From NCBI RefSeq assembly GCF_024713975.1, contig NC_091097.1, positions 8,116,861 to 8,180,860 on the forward strand: a stretch of 64,000 nt of DNA, in the 5' to 3' direction. This DNA comes from Paralichthys olivaceus. Taxonomy: Eukaryota > Chordata > Actinopteri > Pleuronectiformes > Paralichthyidae. Each line of letters begins with the position of its first letter. The stretch's first letter is position 1. A program made the translations under genes and the position numbers. Under the pieces are notes generated by a model that did not search any database, was not told the origin of the DNA, and saw nothing but the letters and a program-made list of their open reading frames with translations. This document shows, in pieces, positions 52,720-64,000 of this stretch.

Positions 52720-55700
52720 TCATTTGTTGCCAGTGAGGTAGAGCAGTACGGCGTTAGGGACTTCCAGGGTTTCATCTTTTATCAGCACAATGTCATACGA
52801 GTCCAAGTATGACTGCTTCCTCTCCTCCACCTGGAAAACAAACAAGTGTGTATTAGAAAGACTGGTCAAACCCTCTAAAACCCACTAAGATCTGGCTTTA
52901 GTCATCAATGGGAATGGATGCTATCGGCATTCACTCACAGGTCAACTGACTCTGCAGTAGATATGGGTTTTAATCTGCTCCGATCGGCAGTGATGGAAAC
53001 ATGACACCTGGGTGAGCGCGCTAATTTGACCAGACAGCGGGGTGAGATAGTGCCTCGGTGCATTCATGACGTCAAACACGGAACATGACACAAAACAGAA
53101 AGGCAAACTCTTTTACTGGCAATGCAAAAGGACTAAATCATCTTTGCATGTTTACTTGCGTTTAAAAAAACCTGCATATTCCAGCTAATTTTGGTGAAAA
53201 AGGAGGTATATGGCTTCACCATGGTAAAATGTTTCATCAGCTATTTGAGGGTGGACTGGAACATATTCATATGCACTTCATCTAAAGCTGACAGATACAA
53301 AATACTGTTTTCCAGTCACTTTGATGAGTGTTTGTGGTTTTTTTATTTACCTTATCATTGAGGAACCCGATCTTGAGGATGTTCTCCATGTCCTGCACCC
53401 CGTCAGCCATGGTCAGATCTCCCAGAGAGTCTCCCATCAGCACCACATTAGGCCGTGTCCGCAGCTCCTGGAAGTGGCCGGTGTTGAGCAGAGCGCCTTC
53501 CCTTTTATTGTAGATGTGGATCAGCACTCCCTTGAAGGCTTTCAGTACTCCCTGTGTAAGCACACAAATACAAAGTCTCCATCATCCTAGGCCTCATCGT
53601 TGCCGTGTGGGGGTTGAATTGTTTGAATGTGGTGTCGCTACTCACACATTCATCGAAGTCCATGTAGTTGGAGAAGACTTTGACGTTGGGGTGGAAGACC
53701 CCGGCCTGGCGAATCACCTCCTCCAGGACGTCTCCTATTCCGGCAGAGAAGATGAGCAGAGGGATGCTGTGCTCATGCAGGTGATCAAAGAAGAGCTGGA
53801 AGCCGTCCCTGTGAAAACATCAAGTAACTATTACAGTTCAAAAGGTCTTATTATATATTTTTAACTAAAAACTACAAAATGGACTAAGAGGAGGCAAGTT
53901 TACTGACCTCAGCATGGCATCAGACTCCCGCACCACAATGGCCAACTTGTCCTTCTTGATCTCCTGCTGTACAAGGAGTTCATGGGCTTTAGTCCACCTG
54001 TCAGAGACAAAAGCAGAACAGTTTTATGAAGGCATGAAATTGCAGAAGATTATATTTAAGTTAAAAGTCGTTTTAAGATACTCACCACTCCACCATGAGG
54101 GGCAACTTCACCTCTATTGACAGTGAAGAATCTATCTCTATGGGGTAGTATTTGTTGAGCAGATCCTTCAGCTACAGGAGACGTGTAAAGATTCAGAAAA
54201 CCACTCAAAAAGTGAAGTAATCTTCAGTTGACGATTTCTTGTCATATTATATCACATGTTCAGACATATGATAATGTCCTAAGTACATTGAATTTGTCAG
54301 TGGCAACAATGGTGACTTGTTCCAGACAATCTTTTAAAAAATGTAATGCTCAGAAGATTCCTGGCCTTACTGAAAAATCTGCCACTTGAATCAGAAAGAT
54401 TCAACAGCAAGACTGTTGTAAGGGCAGAGTTTGCCATTCCATCTATCATTCACTAGAGGGCAGTAGAAAATGGTATGACAACAAATTGTCAAAACAAAAA
54501 TAGTGAGGTATTTTAATGGTATGTATCAGTGATGTAATGCTTAATGTCTAATAATGAAATAATCAAACATGTAAATTAATTATACAATGAATTGATTGTA
54601 CACATGTATCATTAACAATAGCTTATATTTAATGGTGAAGTGTGTTAGATTTAGGCGAAAGGGGTCTAATGGCAGAAATTGAATACAAGATAGTCTCAGT
54701 GATGTTTTCACTAGTGTGTTTCATCTCAGTTGTTTTCTTTACCCTAGAATGGCCCTTTATATTTTAATACTTTATATTACATATTAAATTATTGCAATTT
54801 TAATACATTAAGCAATATGTCACTGATACAAATCATTAAAATATCTCACTTGTACTATTGTTTGATAATTGATTTGTTCATATTTAAATACTATTTACAT
54901 CAGGAGTGGGTCTTCTGTAGGGAGGCTGCCATGTTTTTTACAGAAGCCCAGACTGGACAAACTAAATACATTTCAACTGAAGGCTACCATGAGGTGAGGG
55001 GTATCCAGCTGCAATATACAACTTCACCACTAGATTGTTAACCACATGATTCTACACACTGGACATTTAAGCATTAATTTAGAGGAAATTTCCAAAATAT
55101 AATAGTTTTGGAAAAGTCCTGGAGTGGGGAGTGTTTCACCAACATGCCATTACACAACGAAGCATGACCTGTTCCACTTTTTAAAGACTATATTCTAAAA
55201 TGGGCTGTTCTATAGGCTGTGTCCTTTATGCAGTAAATTGTATGTTATAAAAACCTTATCTTCTGTGAAACATTGCTCGGTATTGCAACATATGCATGGC
55301 TCAATGACACATGTAAACACAACTCTTCAGTTTGTGACACACACATTATAACGTTACATTGATGCCACTACATGTTCCGTGCAAGCTTAGTCCAATCAAT
55401 AGAAATCCTGCTTCGATCTTACCTGTTTTTTGCAGTCCTCTGAGATAAGCATGCTGTTGTCAAGAATATCTGCAAATAAATCAAACACAGTTCAGCCACA
55501 CACCAACTTTTGTATGCAAGAAGACCCCCCACCCCCCCCCCCCTAAAACCCACAACTGGACTTACTGTGACACGTAGGGCACCTTTTGCCATTGTGTGCA
55601 AACCGTGTTAGGGTCATGTCAAAATCTGAGATCACCTGTGTTTTTCAGACGAAAGATTATATTATAAAAAATGCTTTCATGTTTTCTCTAATGGACAGAT

Positions 55701-56193
55701 TCCTTTTCAGGGAACAGGGTGTGTGTACCTGCACCGTGTTGGAGCCAGCCTTCATCATGGACTCTAGGATCTCCTGCACCCTCTCTGGGTCCCTCATGCA
55801 CACCGAGGGGTTGGACAACTCCGGGATCTTAATGAGAGAACATGAGACAGTGATTACAAAACGTGTCACATTGGAATTCATTTTTGCATCATGCTAACTG
55901 ATCAGTCAGGCGTTAGCATCAGACTGACTAGCACACTATTTTAGCTAGCTTACTTCCTGCGTACAATACACTCCCAAGCGCAAAAACACACGACACAATA
56001 GTACTTATAATATAATAAATATTTCAGTGTGTTAGCTGTCGCATACAGCTAGCAAACAAAGACAAACCACCTAGCTAACCTCCATACAGTAAGTCAACAC
56101 ACTTTAGCTAGCTGGTAAACATGTACGAGGAGCAGCGTGGTCAATCCTGGATATTCACAGTGACACAGAAACTTTACTGGAGGTTTTTACCAT
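52720..56193 (-). CDS. nt5c3b: cytosolic 5'-nucleotidase 3B (7-methylguanosine phosphate-specific type)
   Basis: Coding exons: 56191-56193 (ATG only), 55729-55827, 55566-55635, 55423-55469, 54086-54171, 53908-53997, 53646-53808, 53351-53551 and 52720-52830, 870 nt or 289 aa. HAD-superfamily hydrolase motifs are present: nucleophile motif DFDMTLTR (38-45, with D38 and D40), IFSAGIGD (motif II serine), and [12 protein letters not shown] (226-237) for magnesium. Other pyrimidine-nucleotidase landmarks are [38 protein letters not shown] and [11 protein letters not shown]. The enzyme dephosphorylates nucleoside monophosphates in the cytosol, in NT5C3B notably m7GMP from cap turnover. Some residues ([17 protein letters not shown]) are closer to NT5C3A as I recall it; its position next to fkbp10 favours the B paralogue. 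MITE copy 3 sits in the intron between 54171 and 55423. Confidence 0.92.
54629..55070. mobile_element. piggyBac-like MITE, family 1 copy 3, in nt5c3b
   Basis: A TTAA-bounded element of about 442 bp in the same orientation as copy 1. Shared phrases are 'gcccagactggacaaactaa' and 'aggtgaggggt.t.cagctg'. The ends read 'tggtgaagtgtgttagatt' and 'attctacacactggacatt'. It is longer than copy 1 because of an AT-rich insertion in the middle. Confidence 0.72.
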
Positions 56194-56450
56194 TTTGTTG
56201 AGTTGTGTTTTCGATCCGTGAAAGCTTAGTTTGACTGAGAGCTCGTCATCGGCGGTGAGCCCTCGTTGATGTGGAGCCTGTGCCTCAACGGCTAAGCTTC
56301 CTTCCCGTACACTCGGGAAAACGTGTGACTCATTGGCAAAATAAAGCGTTAAATAGTCTTGAAAATTATTTTACTACGGATAATTTATAGGTTATGACTT
56401 ACAAAAAAAATGAAGGCGGCACTTGTTTCGGCACGGACAAAAACGCATTG
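56194..56450. promoter_or_regulatory. nt5c3b: nt5c3b 5' UTR / promoter region
   Basis: The stretch immediately upstream (minus sense) of the ATG-only coding exon. It is somewhat richer in CpG than its surroundings and has no coding frame. The transcription start cannot be placed precisely. Confidence 0.4.
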
Positions 56451-56811
56451 TATTGACTTCAGTTTGTGTTTTTACTAAAGTTTCCGAGCCAACGAGGAGC
56501 ACTGGAAGGCAGCACTACTACTTAGATAACTTGAGGGTGGGACGGTCTGAACTCTTCCCCCTCGAGGCAAAGCCGAAGATACAAGGTTCCTACTTGCTCC
56601 TTTCTCTCCGGGACCATGTAATAACACTGGTAATGGAACAAAAACTGTCTCTAGTCATTTATACCACAGAGTAGTAGGAAGCTTCCATTATTACAGCTGA
56701 AACTGTGGGACTTAAATCATTTAACTGTGTTTTAGCATGTATAATTTATAGATTTACTACTAAGAAAGCAATAATACACTATATGCGCAGCCGTCTGTCT
56801 TACAAAACAAC

Positions 56812-56817
56812 TTTATT
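56812..56817 (-). terminator. klhl11: candidate poly(A) signal for klhl11
   Basis: AATAAA on the minus strand in 'cttgcaaataaagttgtttt' context, about 1.64 kb past the klhl11 stop and some 600 bp before the nt5c3b start. Confidence 0.5.
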
Positions 56818-58454
56818 TGCAAGTGATGACATTAGCATTTCTTACATCCAATATTAAGGGCACAATGTCAGACTTATCACATGCAAAGTAAATTAAACAG
56901 CCTATACCACTCAATGGTTGCAGTGCTATTTGTGTTGGTCATGACGTGGAAATGAATATCATTTCTTCACTCTGTAAGCTCCATTCTGTAATAGACGCTG
57001 CATTGACAGTGGAAACCTGTGTCAGTCACAACACATTCCTATATTTCCTACTTTTTTATGCCTGTAATTTAGATTTTTGTTTTAAAGTCTCTTTTCTTTG
57101 GCGGGTAAAGGGAGACCACAGGACAGGACAGAACAGAGTGGATCTCTGATTTACACTCAGCTGGTATTGAAGTACAAGAACACAAGGTTGTGCAATACAT
57201 TTAATGTAGGGAACAAATCTGCAAATAATAACATGTTTTCTTTTTCTTCTTTCAAATACAAAATCAAACCTTTACTGGCTGAAAGATGGCTAAAACATTT
57301 TCAAAATACAATCACCTTGTCTGATATGAAACAAATGAAACAAGCAAAGTCAAAGTGCAGTGGCAACCTAAATCCCTACGCTTCTGTAAGACTTGAACAA
57401 TTATATGTCGAAAAGTGCAGTTCGAGAGAAGCTCTTGCTGTTCTCTGCAGGGCGACATTTGAACACCCCACATATCATACACAATACACACCCTCTGCAC
57501 TCACACATACACGTTTTCCATGTACCTTTCTTGAATGAATGAGAACACACCAATTAATGAACTTTCAAAGTGCAAACAAAAGTAACGATAAAGCCATTGA
57601 TAATAACTAGTGCTTAATGCAGAGGCCAACTATCATGTTTCAGTTTTGCGGTAACTCAAAGGAATGATTTAATCACATCTTTTCACGACAGTTCTCTCGT
57701 CATTTCACCGCTTCTGAAACCTGGAGAGACACTTGTAGTGTTCATGTGTTAGAAGAGCAACAGAAATGACTGAAATAGATTCTGTACAGTTGAAGAGAAA
57801 CTGCAATCTAACAACAAACTAGTCTACAGGACTTAAAGATCAACAGCCTCTCGGAATCATATTATGTTTAGTTGTCCAGGCTGCACAGCAACAAGCGGAG
57901 CCATTCTAGTAGAGCAACTATGATTTAAGTAAGACTGATGAGGAGATTGTCACAGTGTTACAGTGGAATGAGACTTCATTAAGCGACTTAGGACTGAATG
58001 CAGGAACGCAGTAATTACTTATGTCACATAGCCTTCCAAGTACAGGAATGTAAAATATCCATATAAATGTTTACATATACAGCTTTATACTATTAAACAG
58101 CATCTATACAAACATACTTGACAAAAAGATATTTAGTTGTTGGCTGTTATATAACACTCTTATTCACATGTTTACATCCGCGTATCCCTCTTCACAGACC
58201 ACCAGCTGGTCGGCACATGCCTGCCTGCATATTCCATGGCTTTCTACAAATCAGCCATTTACACAACACAGTATGAGAGCGGATGGACAGAGTTTAAAAC
58301 CATGAAATGCTGATGATGACAAAAGACCCGCTGCGGCGTGCAATGTACAAATGGAGGGTCGATGGTTGCGAGAGAATGGCTTGATGGTTGGTTTGTAGTG
58401 AATCTTCAGACAGAACCGGGACGTTCTTAGATGGAGCAGCAGACGTGGACCTGC
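56812..58454 (-). other. klhl11: klhl11 3' UTR (inferred)
   Basis: Non-coding sequence between the klhl11 stop codon and a minus-strand AATAAA at 56812-56817. It gives a 3' UTR of about 1.6 kb. No exon of klhl10, expected between nt5c3b and klhl11 by human gene order, was recognised here. Confidence 0.5.
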
Positions 58455-60646
58455 TCAACACTCAATCTGCGACTGGAGCTGCCGGCGCAGGGTGAGGGTG
58501 CGTCGGTGAAGCTGCTGCATCTGCTGCATACGATCTCGCTGGCGGGCCAAGTTCTGGGGCATGGGGTAACGCTGGCAGCCGTACAGGAAACGGTAGGGGA
58601 TGCGGACATGGCAAGCGGTGGCTCGGCAGCGAGGCTGGGGCATGGGCGGCAACAGCATCCAGCGCTTCCTCTCGGCACAGTAGCGGTAAGCCTCTTTGCG
58701 GTACTGCTTGTCCACGTCGTCGCTGTTCTTCCAGCCTCCGATGATGAAGACGTCCTCATCAAAGTGGCAGATGGCAGCACCCTCGATGCTGGTAACCTCT
58801 GGTGGCAGGCTCTCCAGGATCTCATCAGAGATGCGCACACTGATCTTCTGCTTGGCAACCTCATCCCGCTCTGTGTAGCTCTTGGGGCAGCAGGAGGCCG
58901 TGTGGTAGAAGTTAGTGGAGGCCACAGCCATCTGGAAGATGCAGTAGTTGTCAATAAGAGGCAGGGAGTCAACATCTTGCCACTGGCGGCTCTCTGTGTC
59001 ATAACGTGTTGTCACCGTCTTCAGTCCATCCTCATTATCCGTATCGACAGGTGTACGTGCCGTGACATACACATAGCGGTCCTCCACACTCACCGCCTTC
59101 ACATCCCGCAGAATTTTCGGGGCAGATTCCAGATTGTGCCACTTGTCTTGTTCGGGCTCGTACACACTGACATCTTTGAAACCTGGACTGAAGTTGCCAT
59201 GGCCACCAATGCTGTACAGGATATCCTTGATGCAGGTGAGGCCAAAGGAATGTTTGCGTGTGGTCAAGTTGCTCACCTGCTCCCAGGTGTTACGATTGGG
59301 ATTGTAACGCTCCACTGTCTTGGCAAAGCCCGGCTCCATAGAACCGGCTACGTAGACGTGGGTCTCTGTGGCAGCGATGGCGTGACCGTCCAGGTGGTTG
59401 TGGATGTGCGGCAGGTTGACCCAACGGTCCTCGTAAATGAAGTAGCCGACGCACTCGCTCAAGTAGTCCCCCCCTTCTGACACGCCACCTACGACCATGA
59501 TAACGTCCATGTTCTGGCCAAAGCGAGGCTGAAAGGAGGCCATGTGGGAAGACCAGAGCTCCATATCAGCTGACTTGAGGTTTTCAAAACGAATAGCGTG
59601 GCCCTCCACTGCCTCGGACACCAGCCGGAGACAGGCCTCGTTGGCGGCCACCAGGCGCTCATTCTTCACCACCCTGGTCAGGTAGGTAGGCTTGATTTGG
59701 GGCAGCCTCAGGAGGCGGAACAGCTCCTCAAAGTAGCGGTTTCTGTCATCGGCGTTCTTCTGCACCCACTTCACCACCGCCTCGAACAGCACCTCCTCGG
59801 AGTCCACAGTGATCTCCGCGTCAGACAGCCAGTCACGGACCAGGTGAAAGGGCAGCGTGTAAAACTCCTCATCCTGGATTACCTTGTGGAAGTTGCGCCG
59901 GATCATGTCTGCAGCCCTCAGAGCCAGCTGGTCCAGGGTGTACATGTGGGCCAGACTGTGCACGGCCACACAGTTGGTCAAGCTCAGCTTCTTCTTCAGG
60001 AACTCCCCGCAGAAATCCTTCAGTTGCAGCAGCAGGAACCTAACATGGAACCAACAGAGAGAAACACAACAGGGACCATAAGTAGATAATACTATTCTGA
60101 TCTGCCTGGTTAGGGCGCGTTCACACACGCACGTACGCACGCACACGCACTGTAAACATCATACCTGTCAGCTAGCTCCAACACTTCATGTACATTACAG
60201 GTGCTGACGCGTATTTCCCCGGTGTACATGTACTGGATGACGCTCTCCACAGTCTCCGGGTCGGGCCCCAGCTCTGAGCTCCATTCCTTCATCTCCACTC
60301 GACCGGTCAAAGACTCGGAGAACTGTCCTCCCAGCAGGGGGGTGAAGTAGTCGGTGGCCGCGGCCAGGACGGACCTGTGGGCAGAGAACTCGCAGCTCTG
60401 GACGCTCCCGGTGGCCGCCCCGCTGCTGAAGGCCAGCGTCACGTCGCAGAACAAGCCCTGCTTCCTCTGCTCGTTCTGCCGCCGCGACAGCTCCGAGCAG
60501 TGCGAGGAGGAGCTGAAGTCCTCGGCCTCTTCCGCGTCTCCGTCTCCAGCGAGGGCGCTGGGTGTGCCGCTGCTGCCGCTGCTGCTGCCGCCGCCGCCGC
60601 CACCGCTTCTGGTAGTGTCCTCCGGGTTGGGGGCCGCCGCTGCCAT
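58455..60646 (-). CDS. klhl11: kelch-like protein 11 (BTB-BACK-kelch, cullin-3 adaptor)
   Basis: Two coding exons, 60165-60646 and 58455-60039, joined in phase after ELADR: 2067 nt, 688 aa (human 708). After a Gly/Ser/Ala-rich head comes the BTB domain (about 58-165, with [26 protein letters not shown] and [10 protein letters not shown]). A BACK domain follows (about 165-280, with [11 protein letters not shown] and [11 protein letters not shown]), then kelch repeats (about 300-640, with [32 protein letters not shown] and [11 protein letters not shown]). The C-terminus QSQIEC matches human KLHL11. KLHL11 is a putative substrate adaptor for CUL3 ubiquitin ligases. I chose the ATG at 60646 because it opens MAAAAP like the human start; an in-frame ATG 96 bases upstream (60742) would add an unconserved Ser/Cys-rich segment. 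The single intron lies inside the BTB region, as I recall for human. Confidence 0.97.
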
Positions 60647-60800
60647 TGCGCTGCCGGCGCTGGAGGAGAGCAGTGCTGGGGAGATAAGTGGACTAGAGGC
60701 GGAGAGGAGGCGACATACGCAGCCACACATACATGGAGTCAAAACACAGACGAACCCGGAAGCGCGTTTCTTCTTCGGCGTTTCACGTCGAGCGAGTTAA
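60300..60800 (-). promoter_or_regulatory. klhl11: CpG-rich region over klhl11 exon 1
   Basis: High GC and many CpG dinucleotides across the first coding exon and its upstream flank (for example the 'ccgctgctgccgctgctgct' stretch near 60570 and 'cccggaagcgcgtttcttct' near 60754) mark a likely CpG-island promoter. Confidence 0.55.
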
Positions 60801-62140
60801 AGGGGAACACACATGATGTCAGATTTACAACACGTTAGATTCTGTGTGGTTATTATTTCTGTTCAATAACAAGGCTGAACGACTCCGTTTTATTTAAAAT
60901 CAGGCAACAGTTATCACACAGGCTAAAAATGACCGTTAGGGAGTCAGTAACGGTAGCAATAGGAAGCATCGATTAAGAAACTGACTTCACATCGGTAAAC
61001 AGACAGAACTAGTGACATGCGCAGTGGGTGAGAGGAGATGTCGACGTCGGCAGATCCAGAGCAGATCTTTGCTCATGAGAGGAACTCATGTCTTCATGTG
61101 GTGAGTGACCAGGCCCAGATATTATAATTCAATAATTAATTTAAACACCATGACCTTGGTTTATTCTGTGTGATAAATATCTGAATATTCTTAATTAGTG
61201 TGTTTTAATCTAATCTTTACATGCAGTCTATGGTTTTAATCACTGCACACAGCCACCAGATTTGTACCCTGGCATGGAGAAGAATATTGAAGTTTAATTT
61301 TTACTTGCGAATGTCACTGTGCAAACTAAAAGATAACAGGCTCAGTCATTGGAAGGACCAAAACTTAGCTTTAAACGCAACTTAGTGTTTCAAGGTATCA
61401 GCCAGTCATGTCTTTACTAAGCAGATATCACCTGTTTGCACAACTTGTTCCCACGGAATAATAACTTGTGCATATAAGATAAAAATAAAATATCTTTTGG
61501 GACTTCAGGGGCTTCAGACTTATTACCTGTTGACCTTCATAAATGTTTCAGTTCATTTAACCCGCGTACACACACAGAAACACACATGATGGCACAAATG
61601 ACACTTCCATTTTTCAATGTGATCTAGCAGAGACAAATTTCTAACATTAATTTTGTTGTACTGCTTCCCCCTGTACGGTGACAATAAAGACTTTTCTATT
61701 TTATTCTTTAAAATGTAACCTCAAAAACTCAAGTCAGTTTGACCCCAAAAGGAACTAAAAGTCCAAAACTGACCATAATTTTCAAGGTGAAGTTTTTACT
61801 CTCATATAATATTCTAATCAATTTAGGGGCAGAAGTTACTATCAACTTGTAATAACAGGGATAGCACAGTCTCCATTACAAATATAACGACTGTGATTAG
61901 GTATGTCAGTAAAATGTGTCACCTAGACAAAACGAACAAAAGCCTATTCTTGTCATGGACACACCTTTAACTGTCATGTTACTGGTTACAACCATGATTC
62001 AGAATTCAGATTTTAAACTAATTGCTCATGTATCCTGTACTCTAATTCAGTTTTCAAAGGTACTGTTCCAAATTGCATCTTAAAAAAACGTTAACAAAAG
62101 ACAACACTGTACAGACACAACACGAGAATGAAATTATACT
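60801..62140. other. intergenic between klhl11 and acly
   Basis: Mainly AT-rich. A possible plus-strand first exon at 61038-61100, divergent to klhl11, is described as a finding. Nothing else coding was recognised. Confidence 0.5.
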
Positions 62141-62142
62141 GT

Positions 62143-62148
62143 TTTATT
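62143..62148 (-). terminator. acly: candidate poly(A) signal for acly
   Basis: AATAAA on the minus strand about 1.4 kb beyond the acly stop; a second AATAAA lies about 20 bases upstream in the minus sense. The intervening 62.15-63.56 kb is presumed acly 3' UTR and contains no coding frame I recognise. Confidence 0.45.
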
Positions 62149-63563
62149 ACATTACATCAGTTACATTTTATTTTACTCAATTACACAGTTGTCAACATAC
62201 GACAGGTAAGTACCGAGGCACAGAGTTCACAATGAAACAGTTGGAAACAAACAAACACTGACAACACAGCTGAGGTTTCTGGTTGTCTGCAGAACCTTTC
62301 TACAATTTTGTAACATTCACATAAAAGATGACACTGGTGATGGCTGCCACATATTTTCTTTTGATCTTGTCCAAGAAACTGGAAACAGAAACAGCGATGT
62401 GGAAAATGGGAAAAATGATCTAAAGGTGACACTTTTGTTTTTGTCATATTAATTTATTTCAAGTCAAGATAATAGATTGGGCAATACTTAATACTGGGCA
62501 TGAAATAACCTTAAAAATCTTTCTCTTTCACAAAAATTAAACAACAGGATGGATTAATTAATTAATTGAAATTGAATTAATCTACCAAATTAATCATGAA
62601 AATATAAAATATATATTAGTATTTAACTAGAATTAACTGCTGTCGAATATTGCTGACACAAAAATATAATAATGGCATTAACTTTGTAATGGAACAAGTA
62701 CATTATTAACACAGAGCAAATCTAATAAATACATAAACTAAAATAACCTAATTAATGGGATCATTGTGGGATCTGTCAAAATGCCCTAATTATTAAACTT
62801 GCTGTGAAAATAACTTACATATTTATTTTTCGCTCTTATGATTAACAACTCTCGAGTTCCATTGAGACCTTGTAGAAAATACTCCAACATTTGCACCAGC
62901 TGAGAGAGAGACTGCCACCTGCCAGACCTGATTCCTAAAATTGTTCTCCACAATAAGCAGACTGCTCAATAAACAAGACAGTCAAAACTGAAACACTCCT
63001 GTACCTGTTAGTTGTGGATGAATCTCTATATAAATAAAGCTCTGATCTACAGTGTACTCTTATATTTAAAGGCATTATTGCACTACATGTTCATCCTCTG
63101 TAGCAAGCTCATGGTTTTTAAATGGCACAATCAATAGAGCTGCACAGAGGTTCAGACACACATGCTGGGTTAATACAACAATATTATATTCAGGGCTAAA
63201 TATCAGTACTTCAGTGTTGTTCAGTGAGCAAGTGGTGGTGGTCAACACTTAAATAATCCACTGTACCTCTGTCCCCTGATTCATCATCAATTCCCCCAAA
63301 CACAAAGTCAGAAACCCCGACTCTGTTTGACTGGAGCTTCACAGTTCAGCGGCTTTTACGGGTGTTCACAGAACTGCAGCACAAACTGGTTTACAAAACA
63401 AAAAACATAAAATTCTTATTTTCAGTACCTGTTTTTATACAACTACATTATTAGGAATGTATTCCCTATGTTACGCCACTGATGATGGATCACAGCATGG
63501 GTAGGATTAATTAGCTGGGGTTAGGAGACACTGCAGACAGGAAGCTGGATTTGTTCCCTCCAG

Positions 63564-63810
63564 TTACATGGACATGTGTTCAGGGAGCACATAGGAGATG
63601 TCGTCCCAGGGGTGGCGGTACAGACCCTGCCTCAGCCTCTTCTGGTCCAGGTAGTGTCCTGATGAGACAGAAGCATTGATTGATATATATAAAGTAAAAA
63701 AGACCAGAATAGTATGTCTGGACATTGACTCACCAATGAATCCCATGCTGCGTCCCAGGACAAAGATGCCGTTCAGAGCGCCAATCTCCACAAACTCATC
63801 AGCTTCATCT
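63564..63810 (-). CDS. acly: ATP-citrate lyase, C-terminal end (partial, last two coding exons)
   Basis: Exon 63734-63810 encodes [19 protein letters not shown] and continues RSMGFI. Exon 63564-63658 completes the glycine and encodes [19 protein letters not shown], ending PEHMSM and a TAA stop. This is almost residue-for-residue the C-terminus of ATP-citrate lyase, the citrate-synthase-like part of the cytosolic enzyme that makes acetyl-CoA and oxaloacetate from citrate, CoA and ATP. The rest of the gene lies beyond the right edge; 63811-64000 is intron. Neighbouring klhl11 matches the human order KLHL11-ACLY. Confidence 0.96.
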
Positions 63811-64000
63811 CTGTAGAGACAGAACGGACAACAAGAAAAAGGGTTGAATACAAAACTTTAGCCATTAGGGGGGGTCTCAATCAAAGTTGTACCAATAGAA
63901 CTAATTTGATGAAGTCATGAAGCAGAGATCATGGGTGTAGTTGTATCTGCCATTGCAGATGAAAGTCTACCTGAGGCAACTACGCTGCAATTCATGCAAT

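Noticed and set aside
58431-59480. 349-codon plus-strand open frame
   Set aside because: It lies antisense to klhl11 exon 2, whose minus-strand product is unmistakable. Typical antisense shadow in GC-balanced coding sequence.

Overview
This is vertebrate nuclear DNA, most likely from a ray-finned (teleost) fish. The evidence is GT-AG spliced multi-exon genes, microsatellites and dispersed fish-type repeats, plus a gene order matching human 17q21.2. I cannot name the species. I rebuilt every gene by reading exons with consistent splice phase; each complete coding sequence closes on an exact multiple of three.

Layout. 1-11.4 kb: gene-poor, with a 0.9-kb CAGA-type array and several dispersed repeats. 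11.65-14.54 kb (-): a nine-C2H2-finger protein of the TFIIIA / P43 (42Sp43) 5S-RNA-binding family, 9 exons, 390 aa. 14.8-17.9 kb: repeat-bearing intergenic DNA including an inverted repeat pair. 18.42-35.52 kb (+): adam11, 27 coding exons, 788 aa, a catalytically dead ADAM, with a long 3' UTR. 38.29-43.32 kb (-): p3h4 (SC65), 7 exons, 427 aa. 46.43-51.11 kb (+): fkbp10 (FKBP65), 10 exons, 563 aa, ending in RDEL. 52.72-56.19 kb (-): nt5c3b, 9 coding exons, 289 aa. 58.46-60.65 kb (-): klhl11, 2 coding exons, 688 aa. 63.56-63.81 kb (-): the last two coding exons of acly, which continues past the right edge.

How the genes relate. p3h4 and fkbp10 stand head-to-head, and both products act in the endoplasmic reticulum on procollagen (lysyl hydroxylation/cross-linking complex and collagen prolyl isomerase/chaperone). 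The p3h4-fkbp10-nt5c3b-(klhl10)-klhl11-acly block is ancient vertebrate synteny; klhl10 is not visible here. adam11 and the 5S-RNA-binding gene are functionally unrelated neighbours.

No prokaryotic-style system, viral gene or wholly new pathway was seen. The most interesting signals are in gene architecture: two alternative adam11 C-termini, a roughly 120-bp pure GT tract serving as the 3' splice-site region of an adam11 exon, strictly periodic 146/190-nt exon pairs in fkbp10, and two TTAA-flanked short inverted-repeat transposon families.
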